From an uncultured Christensenella sp. (GTDB taxonomy: Bacteria > Bacillota > Clostridia > Christensenellales > UBA3700), in the NCBI GenBank assembly GCA_910583995.1, contig CAJTYW010000009.1, forward strand, positions 1 through 64,000: a stretch of 64,000 bases of DNA, written 5' to 3'. A program made the position numbers and the translations under genes. The notes below the pieces were generated by a model. The model was not told the DNA's origin, ran no database searches, and worked only from the letters and a program-made list of their open reading frames with translations. Positions within the stretch are counted from its first letter, which is position 1, and every line of letters begins with the position of its first letter. This document shows, one piece after another, positions 54,201 through 62,805 of the stretch.

Positions 54201-54529
54201 TTGTCTTGATAGTTCTCTTCATCGGACAAAGTAACAAGATTACACCTTACAGCCAAATCACTATCCAGCATATTTACGCCAATACTTAGTGCTTCAAGCG
54301 GTGACCTGCCACTATAGTACTTTAATGGAGAATATCCCATAACGGACAAGTTTGCAACATCACTGCCTGGTTTAATTCCGTCAGGTACAGTTTTGCACAT
54401 ACCGCAAACGCCTTTTTGTGCCAAACTATCAATGTTAGGCTTGTAAGCAAGCTCAAGCGGAGTCATACCCGCAAGTTCATCGCAAGGCAAATCTGCCATT
54501 CCGTCCCCTAAAATAACAATATATTTCAT
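51290..54529 (-). CDS. Phosphoglycerate mutase fused to a transmembrane surface protein
   Basis: Residues 1-~400 form a complete archaeal-type cofactor-independent phosphoglycerate mutase (alkaline-phosphatase superfamily; glycolytic interconversion of 3- and 2-phosphoglycerate): ILGDGMADLP (Asp9), active-site Ser56 in KPGSDVANLSVMGY, HMEAPDECGHQGD and CPDHPTP ligands. It continues in frame into a ~100-residue acidic linker, a basic stretch (498-513), one transmembrane helix (about 514-540) and ~540 residues with beta-helix-like strands followed by Ig/FN3-like modules. Positive-inside rule puts the enzyme in the cytosol and the C-terminus outside. At codon 404 an ATG (53320) has AAGGA 7 bases upstream, so the surface part may also be made alone. 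Terminator and promoter not resolved. Confidence 0.85.
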   Translation of the reverse strand: MKYIVILGDGMADLPCDELAGMTPLELAYKPNIDSLAQKGVCGMCKTVPDGIKPGSDVANLSVMGYSPLKYYSGRSPLEALSIGVNMLDSDLAVRCNLVTLSDEENYQDKIMVDYSAGEISTEEAAELIASVEQALGDDEFTFYNGVSYRHCLIKHNGERGTEYTPPHDISGKTISDYLPSGLYGDKMLDLMVKSYDILKDHPVNLKRKQEGKNPANSIWLWGEGSRPSLPNFEKLRGLKGAVISAVDLLKGIGIASGMEIIEVEGVTGTVNTNFSGKAQACVKAIRDGFDYVYLHMEAPDECGHQGDSKGKVKSIELIDEKVVGYILSELEGEDLRILVCPDHPTPLVTKTHSSEPIPFIIYDSTCIKEGISAYTESECAKTGLTLSSGDELVELFLQKDSDMQEINENEGNDLISSDLASDNEEIEVSSDEEIAEIADTSDMDENQQSDESNSAQTETDEESAAIAVDMNFVDDSSDKDSEGEKEEENAEGDNDSKKKGKKNSLAKATKKQKLITILVSAAVLAVMILVAVLTPILVINAPKVLISKAEDFTKPVKDNKQLYYLQKDITVEGDLTLNLNVDLNKKTLTVNNGTLTLENPKGGEMTLGVMSGKEFGVGGKINADRVVIKNAGKVTVLTNITANDIEFDGVAEGVVNGGLHANNSFVVKSSKVQFDSLAFGENISEMKAINSNVVLNKPTKIDINVENSYLRALSDIGNATLDNKSELRLFGSTYSNFDNGEFGTITGGALVYVNGNGNFDKIIDANVVWVDKDKLSSNNAQIIGYGDLNYIDWLETPQFAVIERIGTNATLELSSVDALAKKVLITIDDATDPIVKDVVADNISTEEGSYIYSLGAVLNSVGNHSIKIVLQSSEPEFITDSEPYYTYHTHYITLERVGKPQVIFDETKNEYTLSFEAVDFAETYEIVFDGIVLTLKNEGKKKGDIITYILSKDEKFAHLFTPGNHSIIIVAKSSVEGINSSAQAYANFPAIKGNLTKPEITIELKDGNYVISWKKVENALTYELKFIGTDKKFKLGTGANQLVISKAELEGITSIEIVAIGDKYYNDSSAGTIAVPIV

Positions 54530-54827
54530 AAAATACCTACCTTTTGGCTATTCCCAAAATTAGTTTGGATAATTTGTTTTTATTTAATTTATTATACACT
54601 CAAAAAGCTATTAAGTCAAGAAAAATAAATATTGCACTTTAAGCGAGCTTAAATTTAATTTGTTATATTATATTAATAAAATATCATATATATAATATTC
54701 CTATTATACTATAATAAGCTTTAAGCAAAAAAAAGCATTTTTTATATAATTTTGATTTTATTACATATAAAAAATTACAAAAACTACTATAAAAAATTTT
54801 TTTCTTATCATAATTTTATTAAAATAC

Positions 54828-54860
54828 AAAAAGCTCCCGTTATACGAGAGCTTTTTATTT
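54828..54860. terminator. Terminator after the large surface protein gene
   Basis: AAAAAGCTC / GAGCTTTTT 9-bp stem with 11-base loop and T-rich flanks. The rest of the 359-base gap 54530-54888 is very AT-rich; no promoter for the fusion gene could be picked with confidence. Confidence 0.8.
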
Positions 54861-54888
54861 GTTTGTCTTTTAAAAACTGCAATAGATA

Positions 54889-57800
54889 TTAGTTCTTTCT
54901 TCTGAAAATCATAATTTCTTCAAATTGATATTTAACAATATCTTTGCCGAATTCGTCTTTCTTGTAATCACCTGTTTCTTCGTCTTTCTCATCTGTCAAA
55001 ATGTTTAGGAACGTAGCAATTTCTGCATTATTACCAAATCTGCACTCTAACTCTTGAGCAGTAACAACAATACTGATTTGATATACATTACCTTGTCTTA
55101 CATATTCTGTAACATCATTTTTACTAAAGCCTGCCATACCAAGTCTTGGTTTATTGTCTTCAGTATTATATGTTGCATTAAAGTCACCATATACAAATGT
55201 TGCACTGATATAATAAGTACCTTCTAATAGGAATGATGTATATTTCATTGATTGCTTTTTAATAACGCCAGGGAAATTAGCTTTATTAATTTTTTCAATA
55301 TTCAAATCTGTAATTGCGTAAATAGTTAACACATCACTCTTAGTTTCTACAAGAGTACCATTTACTAAGTAAGTTGTATTAGCTTCCAATGTAATAGGAG
55401 CACCATAGTTTGTAAGCACAGAAGTTTTGTTGTCATAAACTACTCTTACTTTAGGAGAATTTGCAGTTTCATTAAACGCTGCTTTAAATGTTACAACTTT
55501 ATTATCAATATCTCTTGAAATTTCTTCCCATTCTCTGAATGTCCAAGCCATTACATTAGGTAAAGTGTAATTTGCATCAACTGCTTCGTTTACAGCTTTG
55601 CGAACTCTTATTTGATTGCCTAGATTATCAAGATAAATTTGTGTCCAAGGTTTAGACGCGTCAATATCTTCATAAAAAGCTGTCAATTTGTAATTATCAT
55701 TAATTTTGAAAGAATACTCTGTTTTGTAATTTAAATATGTAACGCCGTCTGCTCTTAACCAACCTACAAAAATCTTTCCAGGTTCAGGTTCATTTGCTTT
55801 AATAGTTACTTTGTCACCATAAGTGTACTCAATCTTTCCTGTTTCTTCATTCAAAACACCAGCTTGAGATGTTACTGTACCGCCAATTGTTTCTATAGTA
55901 TATTTCTTAGGGTAATAATCTACAAAATCAATTTTTGCCAAGCTATCATCACTTACTGTAAATGTTGTAGTTGTAAGTCCGTCTGGTGTTGTAGTCCAAG
56001 TGATATTTTGTAATTCATTTCCGTTTTTATCATACAAGGCAATAGCTTTAGCACCAAAGTGACCATCATTCAATCTGCCTGTAATTGTAATTGTACGTTT
56101 TTCAGCATTTTTGTCAGCATCACCAAAATCTTTATTACTCATAATGCTATAAGAACCATATCTTGTTCTTGAGTTAACACCATCAACTGCTGCACCATTG
56201 ATATAAATACTTTCGTGTACTTGGATAGTGTGTGGTGCAATAATTGCAGAGAAATAACTTCCTACTTCTTCAAGTCTGGTTTGTTGTCCGAAAATTACTT
56301 CCTTATATAACACATAGTTGTTTGTAGAAGGTCTTAACAATTGTCTTCCTGCAACATTTAGATATATTGGTGTGTTTTCAGCATAACCTTGGTCTTGCCA
56401 CATCATTAAGTCGCCATTTGCAAAACCTGACTTTTCACCATTTTTGTCATCACTTAGTCTTGTAAATTTAACATAAGCACCACCAAAGATAGTTGTCTCG
56501 CCACGAACATAATCTTCGTCTGTTTCAACAAGCAAACTTCTCTTTTGAATACTCAATAATCTATCCATACCTGCAGTAACATTCTTTAGCATAATAACAA
56601 TTTTTTCGCTATCTTCGCTATACGCAACTGCATTGTCATAGTCGCCACCATCATCGCAATACAACTTAACTGGTCTTCCGTTAAATGTATTCATTGCATT
56701 TTTCAAGTCGCCGACATTTATAATACGAACACCTTTACTATACAATCTTCCATTGATTTTCATCATCAATTGATATTTAGTTCCGTCATAATACAATGGC
56801 TTATCTTTATTACCATTTCTTGCTGCTCTACTTTGGTCAGACATTTCAATCCATCTTGTACCATCGTCCACAGCTAAAATTTCTGTACCATTTACATTGT
56901 CTTGTTTGTAAAAACCAATTTCACCAGTGCTGTTGATACCAATTTGGATATCTGATGAAGAACCATCTGCCGGGAATTTGCTAGCAGAATATTGACCTGA
57001 AATTAGTTGACTAAATACCGCTTGACCATATAAGTTCCACAATATATAACCATCTGGTATAAAGATTTTTACTGCATTGTTTACATCGTGGTCGAAGAAG
57101 AAAGGAATTTCCTTACCGCCATAACCATTGTTTGCACTTTTTGTATTTAAGCTAGCAAAGTTAACTTTTGCATAACCCTGATTGTAACCACTACCTGAAG
57201 CATTGTCACCACCTGCTGTTTCAGTACCACCTGTAGCGTTTTTGTAAAGCTTAGTTCCTGGCTCTGTTCCTTCTGCAACATAAATATTCTTAGCCTGTTC
57301 TACGCCTTCGTCACCACCAGTTGAGTTACCATTTGTTACCATACAGTCCAAATTACCACTAACCATAGCTGAGTTAACTTGACCGCCTTTATTGATAGCT
57401 ACAATACCGCCGATTTTTCTGTATGTTTTGTAGTCACCAGTACTACCACCTGCATTTTCATATTTTACTTTATTAACTGTTGCAATCAATCTGCAACCAT
57501 TGTTGAACTCTGCATAAGCGTGGTCAATTGTTGTGCCACCCATTATGTAACCTGCAACGCCACCTACAAAACTAGCACCTGCGTGAGACTTTGCTGAAAC
57601 GTTCCATTTTCTCATCCAACCACTTCTGTTTACTGTCTGCAATGTACTATTTGCATTAAATATACTTGAAGTATTGGAAATTTTGCCACCTTTGCTAGCG
57701 CCAGTAACCAATCCTAAATATACGGCGTTTGTACAACCGAATTTAGAAATAGAGTTACCAACTGAAGATACATCTTCATAAGCGCCAAATTTTTTGCCAT

Positions 57801-58572
57801 TAGCTAAATTAACAACAACGTTATCAATTGTTCCACCTTGGTTATAACCAACCAAACCGCCAACAACAGCAAGAGCATCATCACCATCATCATTCCATTC
57901 ATTGTTCCAACTATCTTTATAGCCGAAATAATGGTGACCTTCTATTGTAAAAGTAAAGTTGCTTAATACTGCTTTTGCTCTTAGTACACTTACTAAACCA
58001 CCAAAGCAGTGGAAGTCAACAGGATAGTATATAGGAGAACCATGTTCGTCTTTTCCTGCTTCCATACCATAGCCGTCACCTTCTTTTGTCAAAACATATC
58101 CAACTTGGCTATTCTCACGACGGTCTAACTCAACACCATTAGCTTCATTTTTTAGTCTAATGGTAAAACCGCAACCATCTAAGTTTTTCTCAAGTGAGAT
58201 ATTTGGTGCCATATAAGCACGGTCGCTAGACCAAGCCAAATCAATATCACAAGTTAAATACCCGTGCTTACCTGCATAGCCATTAGTTTGGCTTAAAAAG
58301 TCTTTTAAATTTTGTTCGCTACTGATAGCTTCCCAAGTTTCGGTTTTGTCTCTGTAACCTTTTAATTCCATATACTCGTCAAGGTTACCGACACCACCTA
58401 AATATTTGTCCTTATCATAGGTTGCAACAGTAGTTGCGGAATTGCCTGAATTGTTTACATTGCCACCACTTAGCGCGCCTAAATTAAACACACAGAACAA
58501 TGCAAGGACAATAGACAAAACCAATACAATACTTGTGCAAATGCCAAATATTTTTGTCTTTCTTCTTTCCAT
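54889..58572 (-). CDS. Large surface protein with GLUG-like and InlB-like repeats
   Basis: A 1227-residue exported protein. A hydrophobic N-terminal segment (about 9-31) is a signal peptide or signal anchor with no lipobox. Four GLUG-type motifs of the form GG-(L/V/I)-V-x-G-Y-x-x-G-G-x-I-x-N are at about 238-254, 287-303, 337-353 and 387-405; they resemble repeats in gut-bacterial surface and protease-like proteins. Residues 889-968 form a bacterial InlB-type repeat (TYGDKVTIKANEPEPGKIFVGW), with a second related unit to about 1035. No LPxTG sorting signal is seen at the C-terminus, so anchoring would be by the N-terminal helix. Likely adhesin or matrix component. Strong Shine-Dalgarno GGGAGG. 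Confidence 0.82.
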   Translation of the reverse strand: MERRKTKIFGICTSIVLVLSIVLALFCVFNLGALSGGNVNNSGNSATTVATYDKDKYLGGVGNLDEYMELKGYRDKTETWEAISSEQNLKDFLSQTNGYAGKHGYLTCDIDLAWSSDRAYMAPNISLEKNLDGCGFTIRLKNEANGVELDRRENSQVGYVLTKEGDGYGMEAGKDEHGSPIYYPVDFHCFGGLVSVLRAKAVLSNFTFTIEGHHYFGYKDSWNNEWNDDGDDALAVVGGLVGYNQGGTIDNVVVNLANGKKFGAYEDVSSVGNSISKFGCTNAVYLGLVTGASKGGKISNTSSIFNANSTLQTVNRSGWMRKWNVSAKSHAGASFVGGVAGYIMGGTTIDHAYAEFNNGCRLIATVNKVKYENAGGSTGDYKTYRKIGGIVAINKGGQVNSAMVSGNLDCMVTNGNSTGGDEGVEQAKNIYVAEGTEPGTKLYKNATGGTETAGGDNASGSGYNQGYAKVNFASLNTKSANNGYGGKEIPFFFDHDVNNAVKIFIPDGYILWNLYGQAVFSQLISGQYSASKFPADGSSSDIQIGINSTGEIGFYKQDNVNGTEILAVDDGTRWIEMSDQSRAARNGNKDKPLYYDGTKYQLMMKINGRLYSKGVRIINVGDLKNAMNTFNGRPVKLYCDDGGDYDNAVAYSEDSEKIVIMLKNVTAGMDRLLSIQKRSLLVETDEDYVRGETTIFGGAYVKFTRLSDDKNGEKSGFANGDLMMWQDQGYAENTPIYLNVAGRQLLRPSTNNYVLYKEVIFGQQTRLEEVGSYFSAIIAPHTIQVHESIYINGAAVDGVNSRTRYGSYSIMSNKDFGDADKNAEKRTITITGRLNDGHFGAKAIALYDKNGNELQNITWTTTPDGLTTTTFTVSDDSLAKIDFVDYYPKKYTIETIGGTVTSQAGVLNEETGKIEYTYGDKVTIKANEPEPGKIFVGWLRADGVTYLNYKTEYSFKINDNYKLTAFYEDIDASKPWTQIYLDNLGNQIRVRKAVNEAVDANYTLPNVMAWTFREWEEISRDIDNKVVTFKAAFNETANSPKVRVVYDNKTSVLTNYGAPITLEANTTYLVNGTLVETKSDVLTIYAITDLNIEKINKANFPGVIKKQSMKYTSFLLEGTYYISATFVYGDFNATYNTEDNKPRLGMAGFSKNDVTEYVRQGNVYQISIVVTAQELECRFGNNAEIATFLNILTDEKDEETGDYKKDEFGKDIVKYQFEEIMIFRRKN

Positions 58573-59036
58573 AATTTCCTCCCTAAGAAGTCAGAATTCG
58601 CCCACCACAACATACAAAACAATATGCAAAAATGAAAAATCGGATAGTAACCCCTTTTTAAATCAATCCGCATAAAAAGTAAGATTGCTTACCCATTTAT
58701 TTATGATTGAAACACTTATCACTATTGCTATTCTTTAATATATGCGGTATAATACAATAATATAATAGAATATATACCTTAACCAAACCTTAAACAGCTC
58801 TAATACTACAAAGATTTTACACAAAAATCATATAAAATAAATATAAATATATTTTTTAGCCAGTTTTATTCCGTAGCTCTAAAAAGACTAGCAAACTTTT
58901 GTCTAAGCAAATTTTGCTACAAAAATTATCATTTTTAAAATATTAAAACTGAGTTTGCGATTTTTGTCGAAAACAATAATTACATCAGTTTGCTTTGCTA
59001 AATACATCAATTTTTGCAAACAATTAACAAAGTATA
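58573..59036. other. AT-rich gap without recognised gene
   Basis: This is the 5' region of the large surface protein and trxA. It contains GAAAAATCGGATAGTAA at 58634-58650 (a weak copy of the dispersed element), AT-rich promoter-like TATAAT strings near 58747-58765, and a palindrome AGCAAATTTTGCT at about 58906-58918. No protein or RNA gene is supported. Confidence 0.4.
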
Positions 59037-59065
59037 TTGATAAATTTATCTTTTTGTGGTATAAT
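59037..59065 (+). promoter_or_regulatory. Promoter of trxA
   Basis: TTGATA at 59037-59042, 17-base spacer, extended -10 TGGTATAAT ending 59065. Confidence 0.75.
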
Positions 59066-59119
59066 ATTAACAAATAAAATGTTATCTCAAGTAGATTACA
59101 AGGATATAAGGAGAATATT

Positions 59120-59422
59120 ATGTTAAAACATATTAGCAACAAAGACGAATTTATCAGCAATACAGCAAACGGCACAGTTCTTGTAGACTTTTTTGCAAAT
59201 TGGTGCGGACCTTGCAAAATGCTTGCACCAGTTTTGGAAAAACTTGCAGACGAAATGCCTGAAATAGATATTTTGAAAATTGATGTAGATGCAGTACCAG
59301 ATGTAGCAAAAGATTATGGTATTATGTCTATCCCTACTCTAATACTTTTTAAAGAAGGTGTAGAAACAGACAAACAAGTTGGATATATGAATTTAGACCA
59401 ATTAAAAAGTTTTGTTAAATAA
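59120..59422 (+). CDS. trxA: Thioredoxin
   Basis: Cytosolic thiol-disulfide reductant of 100 residues with the redox motif WCGPCK (residues 28-33) and the cis-proline loop MSIPTLILFK. All landmarks of a single-domain thioredoxin are present: DFFANWCGPCKMLAPVLEKLA, IDVDAVPDVAKDYGI. Shine-Dalgarno AAGGAGA. Single gene, ended by the GNRA-loop hairpin at 59534-59564. No thioredoxin reductase gene is adjacent. Confidence 0.96.
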   Translation: MLKHISNKDEFISNTANGTVLVDFFANWCGPCKMLAPVLEKLADEMPEIDILKIDVDAVPDVAKDYGIMSIPTLILFKEGVETDKQVGYMNLDQLKSFVK

Positions 59423-59533
59423 TTCGTGCTTTAAACAAACTTGAATTGTTAGCCTAACAAAAAAATCAAATTTGAGTTTTTTGATTAAACACAAAATTAG
59501 ACACTGCTTTAAAAGCACTTATAGCAACCAATT

Positions 59534-59564
59534 GCACTTGCAGAAATGCAGGTGCTTTTTATTT
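59534..59564 (+). terminator. Terminator after trxA
   Basis: GCACTTGCA / TGCAGGTGC stem (one T-G pair) with a GAAA tetraloop, followed by TTTTTATTTT. The rest of the 568-base gap 59423-59839 is AT-rich and holds nothing else recognised. Confidence 0.85.
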
Positions 59565-59839
59565 TGCTGCGCGCTATTTTGTCAATTCTACACAACATAG
59601 ACTAAAATATACTAAAAAACCACTATTGTTATTTTCTTTTAATATTTTGACTTTTGTGTGGAATATCAACAGCATTATGTTACCATTTTTATATAATTTT
59701 AAAATTAATTAACTTTAAGTATATCGCTATAAATCGCTCGTTTTTTTAATAATAGTTACTAAAAAATACCATTAAAAAACATTGTATTCACTTAAGCAGA
59801 ATATAACGAAAATTTATATTGATAATTGTTATAAAATAA

Positions 59840-59868
59840 TTGACAGTTTATTTAAGATATGCTATACT
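59840..59868 (+). promoter_or_regulatory. Promoter of the cupin regulator-potABCD operon
   Basis: TTGACA at 59840-59845, 17-base spacer, TATACT at 59863-59868. Confidence 0.85.
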
Positions 59869-59885
59869 CATTTTGTTTAATAAAA

Positions 59886-59964
59886 CTAAACTTTAAGTTT
59901 AGCGAATAATGTTTTACTAAACTTTAGGTTTAATATCATAAAAGTTACTAAACTTAAAGTTTAA
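59886..59964. promoter_or_regulatory. Three phased palindromic operators
   Basis: CTAAACTTTAAGTTTAG (59886-59902), CTAAACTTTAGGTTTAA (59917-59933) and CTAAACTTAAAGTTTAA (59948-59964). Starts are exactly 31 bp apart, about three helical turns. They lie between the -10 and the regulator ATG, ideal for repression by the downstream XRE-cupin protein. Confidence 0.8.
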
Positions 59965-59990
59965 TATAAAATGGTAAAAAGGAGTTATTT

Positions 59991-60524
59991 ATGGAAATCG
60001 GGTCAAAAATAAAAAGACTAAGATTGCAATTATCACTCACGCAATCTGAGCTTGCAGACAGATGCGAACTGACTAAAGGATACATATCTCAACTTGAGAA
60101 TGATTTGACAAGTCCTTCAATATCAACGCTTATAGATATTTTGTCCGCACTTGGTACAGATGCACAAACATTTTTTAAGGACGACAAGGAAGAACAAGTT
60201 GTATTTACTGAAAACGATTTTATCGTAAAAGACAGCTTGGAGCAAGAAAAAATTTGGTTAGTACCAAACTGCCAAAAAAATGAAATGGAGCCACTTTTGG
60301 TGACAATAAAACCAAAATACTCTCTTCCTGAAGATATGCCACACGAAGGCGAAGAGTTTGGATATGTGTTATCCGGCAAAATCATACTTCATCTTGGAAA
60401 AAACAGCTACACTGTAAAAGCTAAAGAAAGTTTTTATTTTGTATCTGACAAATTACACTATATTGAAAATGCGACTAATATCCCTGCTAAAATAATTTGG
60501 ATATCAAGCCCACCTACTTTTTAA
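59991..60524 (+). CDS. XRE-cupin transcriptional regulator of the pot operon
   Basis: A 177-residue regulator with a Cro/CI helix-turn-helix (3-60; LSLTQSELADRCELTKGYISQLEND) and a C-terminal cupin domain (about 100-175; MPHEGEEFGYVLSGKIILHLG, then YFVSDKLHYIENAT), as in PuuR and related polyamine-responsive repressors. It is encoded just before potABCD and probably binds the three phased operators upstream, repressing itself and the transporter; the effector, likely a polyamine, would bind the cupin (inference). Shine-Dalgarno AAAGGAG; 14 bases to the potA start. Confidence 0.9.
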   Translation: MEIGSKIKRLRLQLSLTQSELADRCELTKGYISQLENDLTSPSISTLIDILSALGTDAQTFFKDDKEEQVVFTENDFIVKDSLEQEKIWLVPNCQKNEMEPLLVTIKPKYSLPEDMPHEGEEFGYVLSGKIILHLGKNSYTVKAKESFYFVSDKLHYIENATNIPAKIIWISSPPTF

Positions 60525-60538
60525 TGGAGAAAAATTAT

Positions 60539-61987
60539 ATGAGTACACTTATTGAATTAAAAGACGTTTGCAAAGCTTACGATGGTCAAACAGTTGTTGA
60601 CAATGTAAATCTTAATATTGAAAAAGGCGAATTCGTTACTTTTTTAGGACCTTCTGGTTGCGGAAAGACTACTACGCTTAGAATGATTGCGGGGTTTGAA
60701 AAACCAACTTCAGGCGAAATTTTACTGGACGGAAAATCTGTGCTTGATATTCCACCACATTTAAGACCTGTAAATACAGTTTTTCAAAGATACGCACTTT
60801 TTCCGCATCTTAATGTTTTTGACAACATTGCTTTTGGCTTAAAAATGAAAAAGAAGGAACTTTGCCGTGAAGAAAAAAATTTCTTTGCAAGACAAAAGGC
60901 TATAAAAGCTTTAATTTCAGAAAAAGTTAAAAAAGCACTTAAAATAGTTGGGCTTACCGACTACGAATACAGAAATGTTACAAGTTTGAGCGGCGGACAA
61001 CAACAAAGAGTTGCAATCGCTCGTGCTATCGTTAACGAACCACAAGTTTTGTTGCTTGATGAACCACTTGGAGCTCTTGACCTAAAAATGCGTCAAGAAA
61101 TGCAACTTGAGCTTAAAAATATGCACAGGAGACTTGGCATAACTTTCGTTTACGTTACTCACGACCAAGAAGAAGCTCTTACAATGAGTGACCGCATTGT
61201 TGTTATGAAAAATGGTATTATTCACCAAGTAGGTACTCCTATTGATATTTACAATGAGCCTTCAAACGCCTTTGTTGCAGACTTTATTGGGGAATCAAAT
61301 ATCATAAACGGCGTTATGATAAAAGACAAGCTTGTTAGATTTGCAGGCAACGAATTTGTTTGCGTGGACGGCGGTTTTGAACAAAATCAAGCTATTGATG
61401 TTGTTATCCGTCCTGAAGACATTTATTTAATGGACGAAGACAAAGGACAAATCAAAGGCGTTGTTATCTCTTCACTATTTAAAGGTGTACATTATGAAAT
61501 GAGCGTTATTGCAAACAAGGTTGAGTTTTTAATTCACTCTACTACAGAATGGAAGCCAGGCGAAAAAGTAAGTATGTTTATCCGTCCTGACGATATTCAC
61601 ATAATGAAAAAAGAGAAAAACAGCAACATTATCAATGCAAAAGTTTTAAATGAAACAGAGATTGAATTTGCAGACGGAACATTTAATTATGACAAAAAAA
61701 CCTTCGAAAATGCGGGTTATTCTGAAAATGATTACATTAAAGAAGATGTTAAAATATCTATCGACTTTGATAAAATCGACCTTACCGACTATGAAGACTC
61801 TGCACCTATCGCAGGTAACATTGTGTCAAGCATTTTCAAAGGCGATAAATATCAATATGTTGTTAAAGTTGACAATGGCTTTGATTTCTTTGTGGAAACT
61901 GAAGACGAATACGACAGCAACGACCGTGTAGGAATTACTATCAAACCTGAAGACATTAAACTAGAGAAAATTATCTCTTCCAAATAG
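60539..61987 (+). CDS. potA: Spermidine/putrescine ABC transporter ATP-binding protein PotA
   Basis: ATPase of the polyamine importer. Start ATG 60539 has GGAG 9 bases upstream; an in-frame TTG at 60497 lies inside the regulator gene and is rejected. It has 482 residues against about 350-380 for typical PotA. Walker A GPSGCGKTT, Q-loop VFQRYALFPHLNVFDNIAFGL, signature LSGGQQQR, Walker B LLLDEPLGALD, switch THD. A ~20-residue charged insert (KKKELCREEKNFFARQ) precedes KVKKALKIVGL. The C-terminal region holds two TOBE-like units, each with a SS-x-FKG-x-x-Y start and an (I/V)-x-I-(R/K)-P-(D/E)-D-I end (about 310-360 and 430-480), suggesting a duplication. Confidence 0.92.
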   Translation: MSTLIELKDVCKAYDGQTVVDNVNLNIEKGEFVTFLGPSGCGKTTTLRMIAGFEKPTSGEILLDGKSVLDIPPHLRPVNTVFQRYALFPHLNVFDNIAFGLKMKKKELCREEKNFFARQKAIKALISEKVKKALKIVGLTDYEYRNVTSLSGGQQQRVAIARAIVNEPQVLLLDEPLGALDLKMRQEMQLELKNMHRRLGITFVYVTHDQEEALTMSDRIVVMKNGIIHQVGTPIDIYNEPSNAFVADFIGESNIINGVMIKDKLVRFAGNEFVCVDGGFEQNQAIDVVIRPEDIYLMDEDKGQIKGVVISSLFKGVHYEMSVIANKVEFLIHSTTEWKPGEKVSMFIRPDDIHIMKKEKNSNIINAKVLNETEIEFADGTFNYDKKTFENAGYSENDYIKEDVKISIDFDKIDLTDYEDSAPIAGNIVSSIFKGDKYQYVVKVDNGFDFFVETEDEYDSNDRVGITIKPEDIKLEKIISSK

Positions 61988-61995
61988 GAGTTCAA

Positions 61996-62805
61996 ATGAA
62001 AAAATTCACTATAAAAAGAAAATATCTTGCATTCCCTTATGCGATATTTATGCTACTTTTTGTGCTTTTGCCACTTGCTTTGATAGTGTTTTATGCCTTT
62101 ACAAATGCAGATGGCAGTATAAGCTTGGAAAATTTTATTAACTTTTTTACCGATGGTGTAACATTTAACTCTTTCCTTGATTCTATTTGGATAGCTTTTA
62201 TTACTACAGTTATTTGTTTTGCACTTGGTTTTCCTGTGGCGTACATTCTTGCAAACAAAAAGTATAACCGCAACAAAACATTGTTTTTATTGTTTTTGCT
62301 ACCAATGTGGATTAACTTTTTGCTAAGAACAATTGCCACTCGTGCTATGTTTGAAGCTTTTGGGTCTTGGCTTAATATAACGATTAATTTTGGTAAAGGC
62401 ACAACAATTTTTGGTATGGTTTACAACTTTTTACCATTTATGATTATCCCTATTTACTCTACTCTATCAAGCTTAGACAAAAGCTATACGGAAGCAGCAC
62501 TTGACCTTGGTGCTACACCTACAAAAGTTATAACTCGTGTTATTTTGCCACTTGCAATACCTGGTATTATAAGCGGTATAACTATGGTGTTTATGCCTAC
62601 ACTTTCTACATTCGTTATTTCTGACTTGCTTGGCAATAACTTGGTGCAACTTCTTGGTAATATTATTAATCTTGAGTTTACTCAAAACTCTTGGAACTAC
62701 GGCTCTGCACTTTCTATCATTTTGTTATTACTAATGGGTATAACAATGTTTATAGAGAAAAAATATAACAATAAAACACAAACTGCAGGAGGAAGAATAT
62801 GGTAA
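61996..62805 (+). CDS. potB: Spermidine/putrescine ABC transporter permease PotB
   Basis: Membrane permease of 269 residues, about six helices. EAA motif EAALDLGATPTKVITRVILPLAIPGIISG contacts PotA. N-terminal LAFPYAIFMLLFVLLPLALIVFYAF and the WINFLLRTIATR segment are typical of PotB. It begins 8 bases after potA and overlaps potC by 7 bases. Confidence 0.95.
   Translation: MKKFTIKRKYLAFPYAIFMLLFVLLPLALIVFYAFTNADGSISLENFINFFTDGVTFNSFLDSIWIAFITTVICFALGFPVAYILANKKYNRNKTLFLLFLLPMWINFLLRTIATRAMFEAFGSWLNITINFGKGTTIFGMVYNFLPFMIIPIYSTLSSLDKSYTEAALDLGATPTKVITRVILPLAIPGIISGITMVFMPTLSTFVISDLLGNNLVQLLGNIINLEFTQNSWNYGSALSIILLLLMGITMFIEKKYNNKTQTAGGRIW

Noticed and set aside
60497..60538. potA start at TTG 60497
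   Set aside because: It lies within the regulator gene and precedes the GGAG that serves ATG 60539.
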